Below are positions 1 to 5,045 of a stretch of 5,045 nucleotides of DNA, piece after piece. The translations under genes and the position numbers were made by a program. Numbering within the stretch: the first letter of the stretch is position 1; each line of letters opens with the position of its first letter. Source of the DNA: Paracoccaceae bacterium (GTDB taxonomy: Bacteria; Pseudomonadota; Alphaproteobacteria; Rhodobacterales; Rhodobacteraceae); assembly GCA_026997055.1 (NCBI GenBank), contig JALWJU010000237.1:1-5045 (forward strand). The letters are read 5' to 3'. The notes under the pieces are model-generated. The model had not been told where the DNA came from. It searched no databases and saw nothing but the letters and a program-made list of their open reading frames with translations.

Positions 1-3000
1 CCCGGCTTGCGGGCAATGTCCCCTTGCAGGCCATCGCGGTGCGCGAGGGGGTGAGCGTGGCCGACAGCTTCTTGCGCGGGCGCGGCGCGCAGGCCGTGGC
101 GCTCGTACTCGAGCAGGTGGCGCGGCTGGAGATCATCGACAGCGTGCTGCTGAGCGACGGCTCCGCCCTGCAAGGCGGTATCGATACGGACCAGACCTGG
201 CGGATCACCGGCGCGCTGCTGGCAGGCCGGCAGGGTGGCGCGTTTGGGGTCACCGGCGCCGAGGGCGCCGATCTGGAGATCGAGAATTCCGCGGTGATTG
301 CGCTGCAGGAAGCCGGGGAAGCCTATTCGGCCCTGGTCGAGGGGGCGGGTTTCCAGCCGCGAATCGCCGACAGCCTGCTGCTGGCCCGGGGCGGCAGCGC
401 GCTGGTGGTGCAAGGGGGAGCCGGGGCGCTGGTTGCCCGTGATCTGCTGGCCGGGGGCGACGGGCCGCTCGGTCTATTCGAACACGATCCCGAACGCCTC
501 GTCATCGGCGAGAGCCTGCTGGTACCCGATGTTTCGAACGAGCCGGATCTGCGCGCGGCGATGGACGAGGCAAGCCTTGGGCTGAGCCTGCGCGACCCGG
601 ATCTTGCCCGTGCGGCGGCCGAGCAATTCCTGGCCGATCTGACGGCGGCCGTGGAACGCGCGCCGGGCGACGCCCCCGGGGATCATTCGGATTTGCTGCG
701 CGCGCTCGAAGCCACCTTCATTGACTTCGCCATTCTGCACGAGGAGCTTGCCGCGATCGGCCAGGGGCAGGCCCAGGTGACGCTTCAGGTCGTTGACATG
801 GCCGGGCAGACGGCAACGGGGCTGCCCTTTTCGCTGAGCCCCGCAGATGGGGGCGGGGCCCTGGTGTCGGAGGACGGCGCGCCGCTGCTGGCCGTGCCGG
901 CGGGCGAATATATCGCCGAAAGCCCGGGCGCCAGGCCGCAACGGCTGCACCTGGAGCCGGGCGAGCGGATGATCTCTCTGGAAGCGCCGGATGCGCTGTT
1001 GGCACCGCTGGCGGCCGAGCTGTTCGCCGACGGGGACGCGCGCCAGGCGCTGCTGCCGCTGCGCGCAGCGAAGGCGCGTCCCGAAGCCCTGGCGACGATG
1101 CTGCCGCCCGGGGTATTCCGCCGCCCGGTCGCGCCGCGCGCCGATGCACCTGCCGAACAGGTGGCCAAGGCGCTCGCCGCCGCCCGCAGCTATCTCGCGG
1201 CCTTCCGCGCCGCCGGCAGCACCCTGCCCGAGGAGCAGCCGCGACGCAGACGGACCGATTTCACCGTGTATCTGGCGAAATCGCTCATTGCCCTTTACGG
1301 CGATGCCGCGGCCGATGCGAAGCTTCTGGCAGGGCTCGGCATCCGGGGGCCGGAAAGAAGCTATGCCTCCCGGCTGGTGCTGACCGCCCGGATGGAGGCG
1401 CGCGCCGGGGTGCTGGAGCGGGGCGTGCTTGCCGGAACGCTGGAGCGCGGGCAGGCCGAATCCCGGCTGGTTCCGGCGCTCTTGCTGCATCTGTATGGGG
1501 TGGAGCGCGCGACCCGGGTGCTGTTGCGCGACCTGAGCGACCCGGAACGGGGGCTCGATACCTGGCACCGCGCCTTCGCCCTGCAGGCAATGCTGGACGT
1601 GGATGCGCCCGAACTCGTGCCCGTGGCCCTGGAGGTCTTGCGCGCGGCCGGCCGGGGCGAGGACCTGCCCGCAGGCGCGGCCGGCGCGGCGCTGGCCTGG
1701 ATGCTGGCGCATGGCGAGCCTGCGAGAACGGCGGAACTGGCCCGGGGACTGCCGGCCTTGCGCGAGCGGGACCTGCTGTTTCTGGCACCGCTGATCTCCG
1801 ACACGGGCCCGCTTCTCTACCTGCTGGCCGGGGCGGCGAAGGATCCGTTTCTGCCGGCCCGGCTGCTCGATGCCCGCCGGGGTCTGCCTGACGCCGCCCG
1901 GGAATTCGATGCCACACTGAACGCCGTCGCGGCCATCGCCCCGCCGAAGGCACTGGGCCAGACCACCAGCCCCTTCGTGATCTCGTCCGAGGTGGAACTG
2001 AGCAGATCCCTTCCCTCGATCGACATGGCCGGTCTGACGATCGGCGGGCGCGGCAACGGCACTAACTACGCTCGGCTGAAGTCCACGGATTTGCCAGGTC
2101 ACGCCTTCAACCCCGAACTGGTCGCCGAACTGCCTGAGCTGCTCGCCGGCCAATCCCCCTGGAGCGCGCTCAATCTCCTGGGCTACCTGCCGCTGGCCGA
2201 GGCTCAGGCCCTGATCGAGCGGACCGACCTGTCCGCATATCCGGCGCCCGAGGTGATCCGTACCGCCCTGCCGCTGGTGGTGGACAGTTTTCGCAGCCAG
2301 CCGTTGTCCCGGCGCCTTTCGATGGTGCGCCCGATGGATGGCAGCTTCCTCATTCCCTTTGCGCTGGCCGACCCGGTCCCCGAGGGCGAGGAGACGTTGA
2401 GCGGAGCCACCAGCGGCGTGCTGCGCCTGCGGCCACGGCGCATCGGCGAGGTGTTGCAATTCGACGTCCGACTCGACTATCGCAGTTTCTATCCCGATCG
2501 CTGCTCTTTCGGCATGTGCACCGAACGTGACCGCTATCGCTTCCACCGTTTCGTCACGACCGACGCGGCGCGGCTGATCGACGAATTCCGCCTGCTGCTG
2601 CCGACGGAGGGCGGCGGTTTCGAGACCATCCCCGCGCGTCGGGTGCCGAACGGGCCGGGATCGCGCTATGTGGCCACCCTGCCGCCCGAGGTGGCGGCGG
2701 ACCGTCTGGCGGTGGCCTTTACCCTGCAATATGGCGGGCTGCGCATCCCGGTGGTGCGGCCGCTGTGGTCCACTGCCTTTGCCAGCCGCGAACGGCGTCT
2801 TGCGCGCCTGCGCGAGGAAGCGCGAAGCCTGCGCGCCGATCCCGCGCCCGGCACCGAAGACCTGGCGGAAGCGATCCGGCGGCTGGAGGCGGCCGGCCTG
2901 CCGGGTGAAGCGGCGCCGCTTTGGACGGTCTGGGGCAGGCGCAGCAATGCCCCTGTCGAGGGCTTCCTGCGAGCCGCTGAAACGCTGCTTTCCGCGGGGG

Positions 3001-3578
3001 CGCCGGGGCTTGCTGCCGAAACCTTGCGCGCCGGGCTTTCCGTCCGGCCGGGGAATGGCGATCTGCTCTACGCCCTGGGCATAGCGCTGGAGTCGGCCGA
3101 AGATCACACCGGCGCGCAGGCGGCGTTCGAAGAACTTCTTGCCGCGAATCCGCGGGACGCCGAGGCGCTGGCCCTGGCGGCGCGCAATGCGCTCTTTGCC
3201 GGTTCGGTGGCCGATGCCGATACGCTGTTCGAACGCCTGTCGGGCAGTGCCCGTGGGCCGGTGCAGCGGGCGCTGGCCGCGCTTGCCGCCCGCGCCAACG
3301 GCCGGGACACCGTGAGCGAAGCGGATTTCATGGCGGATCTTGCCGCCATTGCCGCCCGGCGCCCCGGCGCTCGCGCTCCGACGCGCGAAGATTTGCAGGC
3401 TGCGCTCAGCCCCGCTGCTGAAGCGCCGCCCACCCATTGCGACCTCGCCGCCTTTGCTGGCAGATGGCTCACGGAGGAAGCCGCGCGAATGCGTCTCGAT
3501 CAGGCGCGCGCGCTGTGCCCCAAAGGCGATGTGGCGGCGCATCTGGCGCATGGGCCGATACAGGCCGTCACGCCCTGA
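1..3578 (+). CDS. Large multidomain protein: beta-helix, helical solenoid and TPR repeats (5' partial)
   Basis: The frame is open from the left edge (first whole codon at 3) to a TGA at 3576-3578, so the true start lies upstream; the TTG at 24 is internal. Residues below count from that TTG. Residues 12-170 hold about seven degenerate beta-helix rungs, with short I-x-D-S-like motifs every 23-28 residues (IIDS at 37, IENS at 86, IADS at 114). Residues about 205-250 are helical. Residues 252-320 look like a small beta-sandwich. Residues 395-640 form an alpha-helical HEAT/TPR-like solenoid. Residues about 780-910 are beta-rich with C827 and C832. Residues about 979-1080 contain TPR-like repeats, the clearest at 1013-1046. 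The last helical hairpin carries C1139 and C1165. These four are the only cysteines, which suggests disulfides and export (inference). No catalytic motif was seen; a scaffold or binding role in the envelope is a guess. Family not recognised. Confidence 0.93.
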   Translation, partial: RLAGNVPLQAIAVREGVSVADSFLRGRGAQAVALVLEQVARLEIIDSVLLSDGSALQGGIDTDQTWRITGALLAGRQGGAFGVTGAEGADLEIENSAVIALQEAGEAYSALVEGAGFQPRIADSLLLARGGSALVVQGGAGALVARDLLAGGDGPLGLFEHDPERLVIGESLLVPDVSNEPDLRAAMDEASLGLSLRDPDLARAAAEQFLADLTAAVERAPGDAPGDHSDLLRALEATFIDFAILHEELAAIGQGQAQVTLQVVDMAGQTATGLPFSLSPADGGGALVSEDGAPLLAVPAGEYIAESPGARPQRLHLEPGERMISLEAPDALLAPLAAELFADGDARQALLPLRAAKARPEALATMLPPGVFRRPVAPRADAPAEQVAKALAAARSYLAAFRAAGSTLPEEQPRRRRTDFTVYLAKSLIALYGDAAADAKLLAGLGIRGPERSYASRLVLTARMEARAGVLERGVLAGTLERGQAESRLVPALLLHLYGVERATRVLLRDLSDPERGLDTWHRAFALQAMLDVDAPELVPVALEVLRAAGRGEDLPAGAAGAALAWMLAHGEPARTAELARGLPALRERDLLFLAPLISDTGPLLYLLAGAAKDPFLPARLLDARRGLPDAAREFDATLNAVAAIAPPKALGQTTSPFVISSEVELSRSLPSIDMAGLTIGGRGNGTNYARLKSTDLPGHAFNPELVAELPELLAGQSPWSALNLLGYLPLAEAQALIERTDLSAYPAPEVIRTALPLVVDSFRSQPLSRRLSMVRPMDGSFLIPFALADPVPEGEETLSGATSGVLRLRPRRIGEVLQFDVRLDYRSFYPDRCSFGMCTERDRYRFHRFVTTDAARLIDEFRLLLPTEGGGFETIPARRVPNGPGSRYVATLPPEVAADRLAVAFTLQYGGLRIPVVRPLWSTAFASRERRLARLREEARSLRADPAPGTEDLAEAIRRLEAAGLPGEAAPLWTVWGRRSNAPVEGFLRAAETLLSAGAPGLAAETLRAGLSVRPGNGDLLYALGIALESAEDHTGAQAAFEELLAANPRDAEALALAARNALFAGSVADADTLFERLSGSARGPVQRALAALAARANGRDTVSEADFMADLAAIAARRPGARAPTREDLQAALSPAAEAPPTHCDLAAFAGRWLTEEAARMRLDQARALCPKGDVAAHLAHGPIQAVTP

Positions 3579-3600
3579 GCGACAGGTCGATATCTGTTGC
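3579..3600 (+). terminator. Hairpin between convergent genes, possible weak terminator
   Basis: GCGACAGGT (3579-3587) pairs with ATCTGTTGC (3592-3600) across a 4-base CGAT loop. This gives nine pairs, two of them G-U wobbles. It starts directly after the stop codon of the large gene and lies before the stop of the opposing gene. There is no T-run after it on either strand. On the minus strand the two wobbles become C-A mismatches, so it would work best for plus-strand transcripts. Its position is typical of a terminator but the missing U-tract makes this a weak call. Confidence 0.3.
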
Positions 3601-3612
3601 CCGCGCTCCGGC

Positions 3613-4074
3613 CTATCCGGCCAGAAATACCTCGACCGGTCCCAGCAGCGTCGCGGTGGGGTCCTCTGGCGCTCCGTTCAGGCGAAAGCGGAAGATCACG
3701 TTCGACTCGGTTGCTTCGGGTCCTTCCCAGGTGATCTGACCGAAGGAGAGCGAGCAGCGATAGGCGGACGGCTGATCGAGTGCCGGCAGGCATTCGCCAC
3801 TGATCTCGACCCGGTCGTCAGGCGCGCCGGCATCCGCGCCCAGGGCGACCGGCGCGACGGCCAGCGCCAGCAGCGACGCGAGATCCGGCGCGATCCCGTT
3901 TTCCTCGAGATAGCGCAGCAGTTCCCCTTCGGCCGACACCTCCGCGCCGGCCGCATTGCGGATCAGGCTTGCCAGGGCATCGGCAGTGGCCTTCTCCGCC
4001 GCCCCCGACTGGGCCGCAGCGGGGATTGCCGCCAGAGCAACGGCGAATACGAGTTGGTACATTCGTTGAAGCAT
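3613..4074 (-). CDS. Small exported protein with one cysteine pair, function unknown
   Basis: A 153-residue protein, read from ATG at 4072-4074 to TAG at 3613-3615. The start was chosen because an AGGGA sits 7 bases upstream and because it gives a clean signal peptide: MLQR, then a hydrophobic stretch (residues 6-17), then PAAAQ, with likely signal peptidase I cleavage after A21. A second ATG four codons in has a poorer ribosome binding site. The mature part starts with an Ala/Glu-rich helical region (about 25-80). A beta-rich C-terminal part (about 88-153) follows, containing the only two cysteines, C95 and C107, in an S-G-E-C and Y-R-C-S context; they probably form a disulfide in the periplasm. 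The gene is convergent with the large multidomain gene, 34 bases apart, and appears to be a single-gene transcription unit. I do not recognise the family, and a functional link with the convergent gene is only a guess. The frame stays open upstream to 4389, but that part reads as non-coding. Confidence 0.85.
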   Translation of the reverse strand: MLQRMYQLVFAVALAAIPAAAQSGAAEKATADALASLIRNAAGAEVSAEGELLRYLEENGIAPDLASLLALAVAPVALGADAGAPDDRVEISGECLPALDQPSAYRCSLSFGQITWEGPEATESNVIFRFRLNGAPEDPTATLLGPVEVFLAG

Positions 4075-4081
4075 ACTGTTA

Positions 4082-4086
4082 TCCCT
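4082..4086 (-). promoter_or_regulatory. Ribosome binding site of the small exported protein
   Basis: AGGGA on the minus strand, 7 bases before the ATG at 4074. It decides the start against the in-frame upstream candidates (as far as 4389) and the ATG four codons downstream. A second purine-rich stretch, AAGGG at 4090-4094, is too far away to serve this start. Confidence 0.6.
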
Positions 4087-4160
4087 GTTCCCTTCTGAAA
4101 TTCCACATTTGCCCGAGACGCCCACCTCGTCGCGAGCCGTCCGGGCTTGCGGGAAGCGGT

Positions 4161-4175
4161 GACGCCCATGGCGTC
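4161..4175. promoter_or_regulatory. Perfect 6+6 palindrome upstream of the exported-protein gene
   Basis: GACGCC, a 3-base CAT spacer, then GGCGTC form a perfect inverted repeat about 90 bases upstream of the minus-strand start at 4074. It lies between that start and the possible divergent plus-strand start at 4278, where an operator could sit. No convincing -35/-10 pair was found near it. Six-base arms in a GC-rich region can arise by chance, so a regulatory role is speculative. Confidence 0.25.
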
Positions 4176-4277
4176 GTTGCAGGTCATTTCCGTTCCGCGC
4201 TCCACGCCATTGGGTTTTTGTTGTTTTTGGAGAGGGCGGGCCGATTTGGGATGGAGCCCTGCTAAGGGGTCCATGAA

Positions 4278-4660
4278 ATGCGAAAAACCGCGTTCCGTGG
4301 GCTTCCCGATATCCGGGAGCTTCCAGATCTGACACACAGCAATATAGCGAGCCATGGTGTTCCATATCAATTTTCGGCCGACATGTCATCCATGGTGGGC
4401 GTGCACAGCGCCGACCCCGACCGCAGCCCCGAGCATCCGCCTGACGGGGGCTATCCGAGCTTGACCACCCACCGGCTGCTTTTGCAGGCCTGCCGCGATG
4501 ATGGTTTCTGGCTGCGCACCTGTCCCCGGTTGCTTTCGTGGGAGAAAGGAGGCGGCGAACATGAGGAGAACCTTCGCCCCCGGTCCCGTTCCCTCCGCCA
4601 CTTGCTGTCGAGGAAGGTTTCTCTGCTCCTGCCGCGCCAGAATTTTTCCGTTGTTTTCAA
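4278..4660 (+). pseudogene. Possible 5' fragment of an unknown gene cut by the insertion sequence
   Basis: An ATG at 4278 is preceded by AAGGGG with 8 bases of spacing. About 127 codons follow before the inferred insertion-sequence edge. The frame continues antisense to the transposase to 5012, but that part is a shadow. The first 35 codons are fairly AT-rich. Codons from about 4395 to 4580 mostly end in G or C, and the translation there (HRLLLQACRDDGFW and onward) has a plausible mix of hydrophobic and charged residues. No domain, signal peptide or family is recognised. The alternative is chance openness in GC-rich intergenic DNA, which I consider more likely than not. Confidence 0.22.
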
Positions 4661-4695
4661 GGGTCGGCACCGTCAAATATCTTTCGCACTTTTTG
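4661..4695. repeat. Candidate terminal inverted repeat of the IS256-family element
   Basis: This is the stretch between the transposase stop codon (4696-4698) and the less structured flanking DNA. It begins GGGTCGGCACCGTCAAATAT and ends in CGCACTTTTTG. IS256-family elements carry imperfect terminal repeats of roughly 20-40 bases just outside the transposase gene. The partner repeat is not in the window, so both limits are estimates. Confidence 0.45.
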
Positions 4696-5045
4696 TCATG
4701 CGACGACGGCTCCTTGGGTTTGATCCGCGAATAGCGGGGTCATGTTCATGTATTTCCGGGTTGCCCACTGGGTTCCGGCGATATGGCGCAGGCGGGCGGC
4801 GGCCAGGTTCAGACAGGACTTTCCGTCCGGGAGTGAGGCGGAAAAGGAAACGATCCGGTGAATCGTTTCCCCGCCGAACGCCCACAACCCGCGTTCGTCG
4901 CCGGATCTCGCGCATGATGCGTTCCAGCGGGTTGTTGGTTCTGAGCTTGATCCGCTCGCCATTGTTCTCGAACCAATGGCGCACAATGGCTCGCCTGTCG
5001 GGAAAGGCGTAGCAGGTCAGGGTCTCATGTCCGCTTTCCTCGAAC
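4696..5045 (-). pseudogene. IS256-family transposase, C-terminal part, frameshifted by a hairpin insertion
   Basis: Reading leftward from the right edge, one frame gives HETLTCYAFPD, then RTNNPLERIMREIRRRTRVV and a Gly. The Glu of the TNNPLE motif (codon 4922-4924) corresponds to the final acidic residue of the DDE triad in IS256-family transposases. After that Gly (codon 4880-4882) the frame loses the family sequence. The normal continuation, PDGKSCLNLAAARLRHIAGT, reappears in another frame from about 4830 and runs through QWATRKYMNM to a TGA at 4696-4698. The gap is 49 bases where about 6 are expected (a residue plus Phe before PDG), so about 43 bases have been gained and the frame shifted. 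The N-terminal part with the first two catalytic Asp residues is outside the window. IS256 transposases are normally a single uninterrupted frame, so this copy is very probably inactive. Confidence 0.85.
4837..4875. repeat. Hairpin-forming insert inside the transposase gene
   Basis: GGAAACGAT (4846-4854) and ATCGTTTCC (4862-4870) form a perfect 9-base inverted repeat around a 7-base loop. Outside it, GGCGG (4837-4841) pairs with CCGCC (4871-4875), leaving an AAAA bulge on one side. This makes 14 paired bases in 39. It lies inside the segment that interrupts the conserved transposase sequence, so it appears to be an inserted mini-palindrome and not part of the gene. It resembles short palindromic repeats I recall from Rhodobacteraceae genomes, which is unverified. 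No target duplication is evident at its edges. Confidence 0.6.

Larger units (their letters stand above)
4075..4660. other. Gene-poor stretch between the exported-protein gene and the insertion sequence
   Basis: No reading frame here is convincingly a gene. The stretch holds the upstream region of the minus-strand gene, two TTTTT tracts (4215-4219 and 4224-4228, A-tracts on the other strand), an imperfect hairpin at 4252-4273 (TGGAGCCCT/AGGGGTCCA, one mismatch, GCTA loop) and a bulged hairpin at 4301-4320 (GCT-CCCG/CGGG-AGC). From 4278 a plus-strand frame with an AAGGGG ribosome binding site 8 bases upstream runs without a stop into the insertion sequence. From about 4395 to 4580 its codons favour G or C at the third position, much as in the real genes, so it may be the front part of a disrupted gene. 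A second plus-strand start at 4561 has a very strong AAGGAGG site. Neither translation resembles a family I know. Confidence 0.5.
4661..5045 (-). mobile_element. IS256-family insertion sequence, transposase 3' end (runs off the right edge)
   Basis: This holds the downstream end of an IS256-family (Mutator-type) element, identified from its transposase C-terminus. The left edge is put at about 4661 because a GGGTCGGCACCGTCAAATAT block begins there, between the transposase stop and the neighbouring DNA, where a terminal inverted repeat is expected. The matching end is outside the window, so neither the repeat nor a target-site duplication can be confirmed. Family members are usually about 1.2-1.5 kb, so perhaps a quarter to a third is visible. 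It lies about 590 bases upstream of the exported-protein gene, with its transposase pointing toward that gene. Confidence 0.8.

Noticed and set aside
24..26. TTG at 24 as the start of the large gene
   Set aside because: The same frame is open to the left edge, codons 3-23 continue the beta-helix-like sequence, and no ribosome binding site precedes it. The gene starts upstream of the window.
474..3551. A 1025-codon open frame on the minus strand, antisense to the large gene
   Set aside because: It is exactly codon-aligned with the sense gene. It stays open because the sense gene avoids TTA, CTA and TCA codons, and it ends where the sense gene uses CTA at 474-476. The translation is rich in Arg, Gln and Gly and resembles no protein.
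4252..4273. Hairpin TGGAGCCCT/AGGGGTCCA as a terminator
   Set aside because: It has a central mismatch and no T-run on either side in either direction, and no confirmed gene ends nearby.
3963..4370. A 135-codon minus-strand frame starting at 4370
   Set aside because: It overlaps the signal-peptide end of the real gene in another frame, shows no GC-rich third positions and has no recognisable domain.
4075..4389. N-terminal extension of the small exported protein to 4389
   Set aside because: The extra 105 residues look non-coding, would bury the signal peptide inside the protein, and bypass the ribosome binding site before 4074.
4386..4676. Minus-strand frames between the insertion sequence and the exported gene
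   Set aside because: They cross the insertion-sequence edge or lack a ribosome binding site, and their translations show no family resemblance.
4831..4882. Programmed ribosomal frameshift in the transposase
   Set aside because: IS256-family transposases are made from a single frame. The break coincides with about 43 extra bases and not with a slippery heptamer, so an insertion mutation explains it better.

Overview
The window looks like a GC-rich alphaproteobacterial chromosome segment, most likely Rhodobacterales-like. This rests on the GC-rich codon third positions, on a transposase C-terminus of a type I associate with alphaproteobacterial IS256-family elements, and on a short GGAAACGAT/ATCGTTTCC hairpin. 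The taxonomic placement is from memory and inference, not from a marker gene.

Left (1-3578, plus strand): one very long reading frame, open at the left edge, encodes at least 1191 residues of a large multidomain protein. The visible order is a degenerate parallel beta-helix, a helical linker, a small beta-sandwich-like domain, a long alpha-helical (HEAT/TPR-like) solenoid, a beta-rich domain with a close cysteine pair, C-terminal TPRs, and a final helical hairpin with a second cysteine pair. I do not recognise it as a named family. The cysteine pattern suggests an exported protein, but the N-terminus that would show a signal peptide is outside the window.

Middle (3613-4074, minus strand): a convergent gene, 34 bases away, encodes a 153-residue protein with a clear signal peptide and exactly two cysteines. 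It is unrecognised. A GC-rich hairpin (3579-3600) lies between the two stop codons. Upstream of the gene (4075-4277) are a good ribosome binding site, a perfect 6+6 palindrome and paired A-tracts.

Right (about 4278-5045): an uncertain plus-strand reading frame from 4278 has a reasonable ribosome binding site and runs into an insertion sequence near 4661. The insertion sequence carries the 3' end of an IS256-family (Mutator-like) transposase on the minus strand. The transposase is broken by a net ~43-base hairpin-forming insertion between the conserved RRRTRVVG and PDGKSCLNL blocks, which shifts the frame, so this copy is a pseudogene in the part visible.

There is no sign of CRISPR, tRNA, rRNA or a classical defence cassette. 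The parts most worth following are the unusual architecture of the large protein with its small exported convergent neighbour, and the hairpin insertion in the transposase.
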